Part shown: piece after piece, positions 1 to 8,575 of the stretch | Position numbering within the stretch: position 1 is the first letter of the stretch | Layout of the letters: each line of letters opens with the position of its first letter | DNA from: Physocladia obscura | Taxonomy: Eukaryota > Chytridiomycota > Chytridiomycetes > Chytridiales > Chytriomycetaceae | Direction of reading: 5' to 3' | DNA length: 10,695 nt | NCBI GenBank assembly: GCA_027596945.1 | Contig: JADGJH010001317.1 | Span: forward strand, 1-10,695 | Notes under the pieces: generated by a model | Told to the model about the DNA's origin: nothing | What the model saw: the letters and a program-made list of their open reading frames with translations, nothing else | Databases searched by the model: none | Position numbers and translations under genes: made by a program

Positions 1-28
1 TTAAAAAAAAAAAAAAAAACTTCATTAC

Positions 29-1411
29 TTTTATAAATCTCGGAAGGTGGGTCTGAAAATAGCTCGCCCGTAAGTTGTTTGTCGTAACCAATTGCTGCTT
101 GTAATTTTCGTTGGCAATTGCTGCACGATTTCTGGCATCCTCTTCTTGCTTTTGAACCTGATATTCACGTATTTTATTTTGACAAAAAAATAAAGTGAAC
201 GAAGAGAAAACTGAAGAAATTATAACACAGCAGTTATTTACTTTATCTGGATTCTTGGTGATAGTGGCTTGTTTCCAGATTTGCATCGTTGAAATACTTT
301 TAGCTATGCCGCCCTGTCGGGTTGTAGGCATCATCATGGTTGTCATGCCTTCACTAACGGTTTCTCTAATCAGCAAAGCATGCTCCCAGTCTTCAGAACT
401 CGATTCGTATTTTTTTTTGGCCTATTTTTATTGTTATTATTGTTCTCTGAAAAAATTTTCAAACTGTTTCCACCTTTTCCAGCGCGTTTTCCGACTCATG
501 TACAGATTTCCAATGCTTGTATCCAGCTTCTTTTAATTGCTTGCGGCTGCGTTCTGTGTTTTTGTGAAGAGAGGAGATTTCATCTGCGACTGCGGAAATA
601 TTTGATGCAAACTTCAGCCTGATATTTCCAATCTGCTCATGAAGAGCGAGAGTGTGCTTCCAAGCTTCAGAATAAGATCTTTTCATGATCGCATGGTTTA
701 GTGAAGGAATTTTTAATGCCATACAAACCCTGCTTTTCCATCGTCTGATTTTGAGGCTAAAATGCTTTGCGACAGTTTTGTCATTGAGCGACCGTATTCT
801 TCTTCAATTGTAGCTCGTCTTTTCAGAAAGCTAGCAACTTCCTATTTTTCGTTTTTAAGAATAAAATAAAAGAAAAAAGAAAGAAAAAACCTTGCAGCTG
901 TACATATTTTGCTTTATACGATCGAGCATAAGAGAGAAGCCACTCTAGAAAAAAAAAGAAAAAAGATCAATAAATCTAAAAATAATGATTTGTTTGAAAA
1001 GAAAACCTCAAAATCGCATAGAATCTGAACAATTTTTTCATTATCCTCTAGATTGAAGCCAAGCTTTCCAACATCCAATCCACGGAATTCCTCTTCAAGA
1101 TGAGCCGTACTGTCAATATACGCTGATGTAACCTCCCCACCAGTACTTTCATCAGTCGCATCATCGAACGGAATATCAGCGAATGCACTTGTACCATGCT
1201 TGATAACCATAGATGCATGACGACTGCGTGATGGATTTTGTTTTTGTGCATTTGACGCGGTTTGTTTTGTTTGGAGATCAAATGCCGATGCTGAGCGTGA
1301 TATGGATGATCCAGAACCGCCACTTCCAATTTGATCATGCTTTTTACATCCTTTGGGATTTCCTATCACAGTTGACTTGCGCTTCGATAAAAGCGAATGG
1401 GCGAGCATCAT
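29..1411 (-). CDS. F-BAR domain protein, probably Rgd1-like RhoGAP (partial, six exons seen)
   Basis: F-BAR proteins bind and bend membranes as coiled-coil dimers; with a RhoGAP domain they switch off Rho GTPases at growth sites. I join exons 1411-1007, 944-891, 841-729, 678-474, 421-242 and 157-29; every join keeps frame, giving about 362 residues. Residues 1-130 are Ser-rich and look disordered. The FCH/F-BAR region starts at about residue 135 (SGFSLMLDRIKQNMYSCK, then FLKRRATIEEEYGRSM) and continues through SYSEAWKHTLALHEQIG and a Lys/Glu coiled coil (ALEKAKKKYESSSEDWE). Introns are 945-1006, 842-890, 679-728 (with a CTAAAC branch-like site), 422-473 and 158-241. A further donor-like GTAATG lies at 28-23, so the gene continues past the left edge. 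The RhoGAP domain is not in view: Rgd1 is a guess, and Bzz1- or Cdc15-like proteins are alternatives. F-BAR identity is strong. Confidence 0.82.
158..241 (-). other. Intron of the F-BAR gene, 84 bases, without in-frame stop
   Basis: It begins GTAAAT and ends ATATCAG. Its length is a multiple of three and the frame stays open through it, so retention would add 28 residues. Splicing is preferred because the flanks then join as KNPDK and VQKQEEDARNRAAIANENY, a continuous charged helix typical of F-BAR domains, while the intervening residues are hydrophobic and Cys-rich. Confidence 0.6.
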
Positions 1412-1435
1412 TTCTTTTCTTTCTTTCTTTCTTAT
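1412..1435. repeat. CTTT microsatellite next to the F-BAR start codon
   Basis: The plus strand holds a short run of CTTT-type units; on the coding strand of the F-BAR gene this is a purine (GAAA) tract that ends directly at the ATG at 1411. It fills much of the 96-base gap between this start and the stop of the upstream gene at 1508, so it lies in the 5' leader or core promoter. Repeat-length changes here could affect expression; that is inference. Confidence 0.6.
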
Positions 1436-1507
1436 TATTTTTTGTTTGTTTTATGTGTTTTGTTAAAAATTGTCAAAAAAAGGAAAACATTTGCAACTGT
1501 CTTCGAT

Positions 1508-2731
1508 TCAATTAACAGACCCCCCAAGACATTCGTCCATTGGGACAACATTAAGGCCGAGATTAATTTCTGTGTAATTCGCTGCCTCCAAAACTATCGT
1601 TGGATCCGCCAAGTCCTTTATCAATGCCCTTGAACTCCAGTACCCATCACCCAAGTTCGGAACAAGACCAAAAATGTTTGATAACGCAAAATCATTTTGC
1701 ATCGCACTAACTGGAATCCAATCATCGCTTATAAATGACATAATTATTGGTGACAATCCATAAGCGGCAAACGCATTCTCCAGTGTATAATACTTGTTTA
1801 CGTTATCACTTGAGCCAGACAAATCAACGTATGATGCATTAGTAAAGGCAACTAATTGCATAGTAATGTTTATGGAGTTTGCAACAAAAGCTGAATACCA
1901 TTGCTGTTTTGCGTACTCAACGTAAGAGGTGAGAGCGTTCAAGGCGATTGGATGATCACAGTTAATGCAAGCCGGATAAACCAGAGAATCTTGATTTGGT
2001 ATTGATAAACCAAAACGGTGGTGTTGTGCATAAGCGAGAGCAACCAGCTGGTTGTTGTTTTGCGCCCATGTAGGATCAATAAAAAATGTCGCGAGAATAT
2101 TTTGCGCTGCCAGCAATGTCAAAACATTATAATTCAGCTGAGAAAATGCGAGAGAAATCTGATTCGGATTAACACAGCTTGTTTGAACTTGTGCAACAAC
2201 TACATTTGTGGGAAATATATACGCTAGTGTCGTCGTGGTCGTTGTAGTTGTAGTTGTAGTAGTTGTAGTTGTTGTTGTGGTTGGGAAAATGGGTTTTATA
2301 TATTGTGTCGCAATTTCAAGTACAGATGTGGTAGCTGTCAAATAATTTGTTTGTGTTGTTGTTGTAAAGTTTTGAAGGAGAGTTGTCTCGTTTTCATTCT
2401 GGCCAGTTGTTAAATAATCTATGGTTAATTCAATATTTGACTGAAAAGTTGGTAAGTCATCTATTTTTATGATACTAGTTGGCGCGGCAGCTGTAAAGTA
2501 TTCACTTCTTGCTTGAGTAGTTGCGAAATAGTTATTTGTACTATTATATGTTGTAGTACTCGTCGCGACGGAAGAATTGATGGCTGATTCAAATCCAGAA
2601 TTTAATCTGGTTATAATACTGGTAACGTTAAGCTCAGTTATTGTTGCTGTCGGGTGAGGAATAATTGCGCTGTTGGAACGGAAGGAAGAATTCATTTTTT
2701 TTTGTAAATATTTGTCAACCAAAGATTGCAT
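1508..2731 (-). CDS. Thr-rich protein with a degenerate polysaccharide deacetylase (NodB-like) domain, likely inactive
   Basis: 407 residues in one exon. Residues 14-150 are Ser/Thr/Asn-rich; 151-168 is a run of 18 Thr; 185-405 resembles a chitin deacetylase-type NodB barrel. The resemblance rests on a Cys before the first strand (C186), an ATFF strand (214-217), a late DW (337-338) and the closing ECLG (400-403). The catalytic motifs are missing: the place of the TFDD metal/catalytic Asp pair reads AFSQ (195-198), the place of the HxxxH metal ligands reads SIPNQ (243-247), and no RPPY motif is found. Nine N-glycosylation sequons and the Thr linker suggest a surface or wall protein, but the N-terminus shows no signal peptide. 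An in-frame TGA lies 9 bases upstream of the ATG, so either this is the start or an upstream exon encodes the signal (an AG lies at TTTGAG just before). Family match moderate, inactivity likely. Confidence 0.6.
   Translation of the reverse strand: MQSLVDKYLQKKMNSSFRSNSAIIPHPTATITELNVTSIITRLNSGFESAINSSVATSTTTYNSTNNYFATTQARSEYFTAAAPTSIIKIDDLPTFQSNIELTIDYLTTGQNENETTLLQNFTTTTQTNYLTATTSVLEIATQYIKPIFPTTTTTTTTTTTTTTTTTTLAYIFPTNVVVAQVQTSCVNPNQISLAFSQLNYNVLTLLAAQNILATFFIDPTWAQNNNQLVALAYAQHHRFGLSIPNQDSLVYPACINCDHPIALNALTSYVEYAKQQWYSAFVANSINITMQLVAFTNASYVDLSGSSDNVNKYYTLENAFAAYGLSPIIMSFISDDWIPVSAMQNDFALSNIFGLVPNLGDGYWSSRALIKDLADPTIVLEAANYTEINLGLNVVPMDECLGGSVN
2228..2281 (-). repeat. Poly-threonine codon repeat (18 Thr)
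   Basis: Eighteen consecutive Thr codons use all four synonyms (ACA, ACT, ACC, ACG), so this is no longer a pure triplet microsatellite. It sits between the Ser/Thr-rich N-terminal half and the deacetylase-like half and would act as a stiff, probably O-mannosylated, linker. Confidence 0.85.
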
Positions 2732-3062
2732 TTTCCCAGCTCAAACCAAGGATTTAAAACATCGCTGCATCAAAATAATGATACGTGTAATTGAAAGAAG
2801 AAATTTCGTAACTTAGGAGCTTGGCACAATGTCTTCAAAAAAAATTTGCATGTTATTGTACAGCAGGCTAATTTCAACATCATATTGTGTATTTCTGGGT
2901 GAAAATTCAAGTTTAATTTAAATAAAACTTCCGGATTTTCTTCATCCAATTCTGCAGCCAATCTGCGGACCATATTGTTGAATGGAATTTGCAGCTGGTT
3001 TGATCATATTTTTTATTGACTTTTTATTTTGTTTTTTTAATAAATATTTGGTCAAATTTGAC
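2732..3062. promoter_or_regulatory. Divergent intergenic region
   Basis: This 331-base, AT-rich spacer lies between the starts of the deacetylase-like gene (minus) and the M16 peptidase gene (plus), so it should hold both promoters. It contains T-rich tracts at about 3009-3049. I could not pick out a convincing TATA box or other motif. A 67-codon minus-strand frame at 2770-2973 has a charged start (AAELDEENPEVLFKLN) but no recognisable family; it may be an unrecognised upstream exon or chance. Confidence 0.5.
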
Positions 3063-6000
3063 ATGTTTGACGTTGAATCATCGAACACAGATGGATTCTT
3101 TGGACCGGTGACAGTTTACCGCCAACGTGAGACGGGGATGCGGGCAATATTTGGGCAACTGTCGGGGCCAGTGCTATCAGCGCAAATAGTTGTGGCGACA
3201 GGAGCTGGAGATGACAGCGGGTGAGTGAATAGCTGTTGGCGTAAGAGCTGACTATTTAATTATGGTTGGTTACACTGGCAGACTTGCGCACACGCTGGAG
3301 CATCTTGTATTTACCGGCTCGGCGCTCCCTCGCCACCACCGCGGCTGGCTGGACACGCTGGCCACGCGCGCCTTATCTACCGGCACTAATGCGTATACTG
3401 CCGAGGACCACACAGCCTTTTCTGTCGCCACTGCTGGCGGCCCACGTCTCTTTGCCGCTGTTCTCGCCGCCTTGGCGGCCCACGTTGCGAACCCCACGCT
3501 TTCCGACGCCAGTTTTGCCACTGAGGTTTTCCACGTCGACGCGTCTGGAAACGAGGTGTGTAACAATAAGCCGCCAATATTACGCGAATATTACGCGCCC
3601 TATGAGCCAAAATGTCTTGCTTACTTTACTGTTGTTCTCTTCCTGCAGCTCGGTGTTGTATTCTCAGAGATGGCTGCGCGCGAGTCCTCCGAAGCAGACC
3701 GTGTTGACCAAGCCTTGCGCACAGTTCTCTTTGCCAATTCAGCTTATGCAGTCGAATGCGGTGGGAAGACTGACTCCATTAGATTTCTCGATAACAACAA
3801 AATCAAACAATACCATAATGAATTCTACACCCCCGACAATATTTCAGTCTTGATTTGCGGCAATATCGACCACGCCATCGTCTTGGACCAACTTGATTCG
3901 CTTCAATTCTTGCAGCAAGCGCACACTGTTTCCTCTAAGTCTCTCGATTCTTTGTCGGCATCATCGTCCACACGTCAATCAATCTCTTTCTCTTCGCCCG
4001 CATTTCCTTTGAAAAAGCCTGTCGTCGAAACTGTTTTTTTCCCAGCGCATGATGATTCACATGGCTCAATGGTATTTGCATGGCACGGCCCAGATGCGGA
4101 GGATTTCAAAACTATTGTATCCTTGGACATTATTTTGCGATTGCTGCAGGACACTTCTGCTTCTCCGCTATATCAGGCATTTGTCGAAAATGATGACCCA
4201 TGGTGTGCTGAAGTTGACTATGACATCAAATCTTTTCTGAAGACAGCGTTGGTTGTCTACTTTAGTGGTGTCAATTGCGGAAAAAACTCGGACCATATGG
4301 ATATAGACTCTGAATTCCAAAATATTAGAGGTAATACCGATTTCGAAACTGACACAGATGTTGAAAGTATTGATTATGATGAAAGTGATGAAATGAACCG
4401 CAATGATAGTGATGATAGTGATAATTATGAAGATGATGATAATGATGACGATCAATCCAGGAGCGAAAATGAAGATCCGGAAGTTACTTATGTAGAGCCT
4501 GTGGTTTTTAAAGAAAAATTAATTAACTTGTTCAAGTCATTCACGATGCCAAGAGCAATTTCGGAGATCGATTTGAAAATAACAGTTGATAAATATATCC
4601 GCAAAATTAAAGAGGCATTCGAAGAAGATCCTCACGAAGTAGTGGCAAATTATATCATTCCTGACATTACACGATTTCACATTCAAACTTCACTAAGCCA
4701 AGAAAACTCAAAAAAAAAATTTGAGTCAAAAATGCCAATTGTGCGTGGTTCAGTATTAGATATTGCCGCAAATCTTTTGAACGAACCGATTAACTATTGG
4801 GCGGATTTAATCCAAAAATGGTTTCTGGATCAACACCCCGCACAATTTATCGTAAAACCAAGTCGTGCAATGGCAGCAGAACTCACCGCAAAGGAAGCTA
4901 AAGCGTTGCAAATTCGCAAAGAAATGCTTGGAGAATCCGGCCTTGAAAAACTGGGAATTGCTGCTGCCGAAGCGTTCGCAGCAAACAAAGTCAACCTTCC
5001 AGAAGAAATCTTAAACTCATTTCCACCGATTCCAAATATTGCAAATCTGCCAAAACTGTCATACGAAATGACGTTGCATGAAACTTTATCTACGAAAAAC
5101 GGAGTCCGACGACCGTTTGCACAAGCACAAGTTGTCACAACCGAAACACTATTCACACACTGCCGCATCGCGTTCAATATTTCAAATCTACCGTCGCGAC
5201 TACGGCCATACCTGGTCTTATTTCAAGAACTGCTATTTCAATGCCCGATTGCAGCAACCCGGCCCAAAGGAAAAGAAATCGACTACCGAGCAGGGATCCG
5301 GAAAACTTCGGAAACATTTGTATCATACGAAGCGTCTGTCGGATTCGGTAACGACGTGTGGAGTTGCGGATGGTTGGCGGAAGTATTCATGGTGACAATT
5401 TCAAGCGATACTGGGAAGTTTGCGGACGCTATTGAATGGATGATTCATGTGATTTTGTTTTCGAAATTCTCGCAGGAGCGAATCGTGTCAGCGATTCAAA
5501 AACTTTCGGCAGATTTGTATGATGTTAAGCGCGATGGTTCGTGCTTGTTATCGGCTGTTTCGACGCGACTCATGAGCTTCAGGAAGGAAGCAGTTGGGAC
5601 TGCTTCTGCTGCTGCTGCTGAAAATGACCTGCAAATCAGTATTTTCAAGCAAGCTGCATTTTTAAAGTCATTGACAAAACAAATCAAAACGAGTAGTGGT
5701 CAAGGAAAACTTTCAGGTATCAAAGGTGTGATTGAAGCGCTTGACTCTCTCAAACTGTTCTTGATATCTGGATTCGTCAACTCACCTGGCTTCTTGCAAC
5801 TTGCTCTTCCAATCAAAACATCATCAGCAGCGGCAGGGGTGTTAAAAAATGACAAGGAGATGCTTGCTTTGTTTTTGAACAAATGGGACAAGGAAGTTTC
5901 TTCGTTCCATGGCCTTAAAAAAACAAAACCGGTACTGGTTGAACGCTCGGAATTGTGCAGCGCGTTTCCGTTTCCTCGATCTTCATTTGATCTTTCAATG

Positions 6001-6810
6001 CTGGATACGGAAACGTTTGGGCACGGTGTTGTTGTTCCTGTTGAGGGTGTTACTGCTTCTTATTTATCTATTATTGTTCCTTGCGACGTTCTTAAAACAA
6101 GTGACTATTACGCAGGTATATATATAAAAAAACTTGCCATAAATTAATCTTTTTTATAAATATATTTCTTGTATCATAAAGTGACCCTTCTTGCTGAACT
6201 TTTTTCGAGAGCCGAAGGACCAATATACACGTCAATCAGAGGAAAAGGATTCGCCTACGACGCCTCTGTATCTTTGTCAGCTTGGTCGTCGCAGCTGGCT
6301 TTTGACATGTCAGAATCATCCGATCCACAACAAGGACTGGTTGAATTTTTTAATATTTTGTCCAAATTTGACACCGACTCTGGGTTTGCAGAAATCGCAA
6401 GTCCGTTCAATATTGAAACAGCTAGAGCCTCCGTTGTATATCGTGTAGTTATTGAAAAGAGTACCGGTGGCGCTTGTATTGGGTCAACCCTCAGACGGTG
6501 TTTAAGGGTGAATATTTATTGCAGTATCTTTTTTTTAATTTACGATTTTTTTGTTTATTGATAATAGGGATACATGACTGATCAACAAGAAATGGAACAT
6601 CAGAATACTCTATTTGCAATTTCATCTTCAGACCTCAAACGCGTCTACAACCAATACTTTAAACAGTTTTTGGACCCATTGCAACGGATAGTTGTTCTCA
6701 TTACTAAGCCACAAAAATCCGTTGATCTTGATTCCATCATTCAATTGTTTGCCGAAAATCCTCTCAAGATTGATTTGAGACTGGTTAAGCTGAGCGACTT
6801 AGATATTTGA
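3063..6810 (+). CDS. M16 family zinc metallopeptidase (pitrilysin/insulinase type, M16C-like), five exons
   Basis: A clamshell zinc peptidase that would degrade short peptides; it resembles the little-studied fungal group of yeast YOL098C. Exons 3063-3220, 3282-3555, 3649-6115, 6182-6507 and 6568-6810 give 1155 residues, in the size range of that family. Introns are 3221-3281 (GTGAGT...GGCAG), 3556-3648, 6116-6181 and 6508-6567. The first join rebuilds GAGDDSGLAHTLEHLVF with the inverted zinc motif HTLEH (56-60). The second rebuilds GNELGVVFSEM, where Glu151 fits the third zinc ligand, about 91 residues on. The third rebuilds DYYAVTLLAELFSRAEGP, followed by IRGKGFAY, where Arg986 and Tyr992 match the conserved C-terminal-half active-site pair. 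Active-site residues are therefore complete. Residues about 360-423 are an acidic insertion. There is no clear targeting peptide from this start; an in-frame ATG at 2982 would add a hydrophobic stretch. Confidence 0.9.
3556..3648 (+). other. Intron of the M16 gene, 93 bases, without in-frame stop
   Basis: It begins GTGTGT and ends TTCCTGCAG after a pyrimidine-rich stretch. The length is a multiple of three and the frame stays open, so a retained copy would add 31 residues just before the third zinc ligand. Splicing is preferred because it restores the family's GNE-GVVFSEM sequence. Confidence 0.8.
4294..4485 (+). repeat. Asp/Glu/Ser-rich low-complexity insertion with GAT repeats
   Basis: About 64 codons inside the M16 peptidase encode a strongly acidic stretch (DDSDNYEDDDNDDDQ near its end), driven by repeated GAT/GAA triplets at about 4402-4452. 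Typical M16 proteins have no such stretch here; it is likely a disordered loop in the N-terminal half. Confidence 0.85.
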
Positions 6811-6865
6811 AAAAAAAATTTTTATTGAATTTTAAGTTTATTGCGGATTGCTATTTTACTGCAAA

Positions 6866-7992
6866 TCAAATATCTTTCTTCCTGGAACCAGCCGCTGCCG
6901 CTGCCTCTCTTTCTTTTTTCTTCACCACGCGCTTCATGATGTCAATGTGCATATTGTTTGATTGATCAATCCAGAACCTCTCACCCATAATATTGTCAAT
7001 AGCCCACATAAGTATAGCATGCGAAGGATACGGAGCAGAGTCAATATTCTTGCCCAACCTTCCAAGAACAGCCTTAACAAAAGCTTTTGGAGTTGGCGAC
7101 AACCATGTGGGCTTTCTGATTTTCGACATTGCCGTCACAATAAAAAATGCACGAATGTGTTCAACATGAACATTGCTTGGCTTGAGTTCCATTGCAAGCG
7201 CGTTTGACCAGAATCTCAAAAATGCTTTTGACGCGGAGTAAACGGACAAGTATCCGGATGGAACAATTCCGGCAAGCGAGCCAATATTGAGAATAAGCCC
7301 CTTTTTTTGGGAAACCAGTAATGGAGCAATAATGCGGGTAACGGCAAGTTGCGCAGAGATGTTGACTTGAACAATCGATTCGATGGTTTCTATTGATTCG
7401 TCAATAAATGAAACAGGAGATACGTGGTTGACCGCAACCTGATGTTGTTTATTTCATTATCACAAAAACGAAAGTATGGCACTTTACATTGTTGATCAGA
7501 ACAGAAACACCGCCTGGCAATCCCAAAATAGTTTCTTTCAAACGCGCGTAATCGGAAGGTGTGGCTTTCGAAAAATCGAGAACATGCGTTTTGATATCTC
7601 CTTTAGCGGAATTTGAAAGTTCTCGTTGAACAGTATCGAGTTTTTCTTTGTTGCGGGCAACTAACAGTACATTGAGACCATGCTTTTGTGCGATTTGCGT
7701 GGCGAATTCCTTTCCAATTCCGTCTGATCCACCAGTCACGATAGCCCATGAGCCCGGAGTTGCGCCGAGTGACTTAAGAGTTTTTCCTATTCATTTTTTA
7801 TTGCTTACAGCTGGGAAAACTATCGGGCTTACCACCTCCAGCGTATGCAACAATAACGGCGTAAATAAGTCCAAGAACTGGACGCAACAAAAGTGCTGCT
7901 GCAACCCCTCCGATAAAAAGAGTAAATGAAGTCATTTCTGAAAATCCAAGTTGCACTCTTTTTTTCTTTTGTGCAATTCGATGGAAGAACAT
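6866..7992 (-). CDS. Very-long-chain 3-oxoacyl-CoA reductase-like short-chain dehydrogenase (IFA38/HSD17B12 type)
   Basis: It would reduce 3-ketoacyl-CoA with NADPH, the second step of very-long-chain fatty acid elongation at the ER. Exons 7992-7833, 7786-7488 and 7438-6866 give 343 residues (324 if the ATG at 7935 is used; IFA38 has 347). Introns are 7787-7832 (46 bases, GTAAGC) and 7439-7487 (49 bases, GTAAAG). Order: hydrophobic anchor at about 23-50; NADPH loop TGGSDGIG (71-78); LINNV (150-154); Asn179; Ser207; YSASK with Tyr220 and Lys224; then VEHIRAFFIVTAMSKIRKPTW, a stretch typical of this subfamily. The catalytic Asn-Ser-Tyr-Lys set is complete. The C-terminus, KKDI, fits a dilysine ER-retrieval signal. 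The usual NNVG reads NNVA. Its stop lies 55 bases from that of the convergent peptidase gene. A steroid dehydrogenase role is the alternative within the same family. Confidence 0.9.
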
Positions 7993-8575
7993 TCTTCCGG
8001 ATGGTCACCAAAATCTGGGTTAAAGACGGATGAAAGATATGATATTTGTTTCCTGGAACTCTGAAAATTTGCATACAAAACCAATGCAGTGTCCCATTCC
8101 TTTGTTTTTGCTATAAAAAAGTCTCCTCAAAATGTCAAAGCATTACAAACTGGTTGATGCTGGCAACCAATTTATCACAGTTGTTAAAGATGTTGTAATA
8201 TATTGGTATTCTAGATTTGGCATAATAGATAGAGTATTAAAATTGTAAACTGTGTGATTATCAACGTGATGAAGATAAGTGAACTATTTACAAATTTTAG
8301 GCTCATCTCTCTGAGTTGAGGTAATGCTTACCACTTTGAACATGAAAAATTTCAATGGAGGTTTTAAAAATTATGGAATTGGATCAGTTGATTGCTATTG
8401 GTATAAAGAGAGGGCATGCAATTATCATGATATTGCATGATGCAAAAAAATAAATTTCAATTTCTCAATAATACATTTATTTCAATTTATTTTTCATATC
8501 CATTGTAATATCCAGAATATCTTATATATCCTTTTGCATCTTCAGGTTGAACACTTTGTGCAGCAATATGCATGA
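7993..8575. other. AT-rich region between the dehydrogenase start and the retroelement
   Basis: 583 bases with no supportable gene. The left part must hold the promoter of the minus-strand dehydrogenase. From about 8120, short plus-strand frames (for example 8132-8248, starting MSKHYKLVDAGNQF) are broken by many stops in every frame. The A/T-rich base use resembles the retroelement to the right, so this may be more heavily decayed element sequence, perhaps from the reverse transcriptase end. I could not identify a reverse transcriptase motif such as YxDD. Confidence 0.4.

Noticed and set aside
195..622. Plus-strand frames rich in Leu, Phe and Cys
   Set aside because: They are antisense to F-BAR exons and introns, with no family signal; their hydrophobicity comes from T-rich sequence.
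459..722. A separate small protein starting at the ATG at 722 on the minus strand
   Set aside because: The ATG lies inside a 50-base intron; the sequence is an internal part of the F-BAR gene.
2770..2973. A 67-codon minus-strand frame upstream of the deacetylase-like gene
   Set aside because: No recognisable family and no clear splice link; left as uncertain in the intergenic entry.
2982..3062. An upstream in-frame ATG that would add a hydrophobic 27-residue N-terminus to the M16 peptidase
   Set aside because: The stretch comes from a T-rich leader and has no counterpart I recognise in the family; the ATG at 3063 is preferred, but a targeting role is not excluded.
3266..3853. A second plus-strand frame and two minus-strand frames over the GC-rich patch
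   Set aside because: Few stops are expected in GC-rich DNA; the M16 frame explains the stretch with exact active-site motifs.
4168..4455. Minus-strand frame rich in Ile and Val
   Set aside because: It is the antisense of the GAT-repeat acidic stretch.
7787..7808. A 22-base intron (GTAAGC to AATAG) in the dehydrogenase gene
   Set aside because: Too short to be spliced and it leaves the wrong frame; the donor at 7832 gives a 46-base intron and a continuous protein.
8102..8450. Reverse transcriptase domain of the element
   Set aside because: Short broken frames only; no YxDD or other reverse transcriptase motif could be found in any frame.
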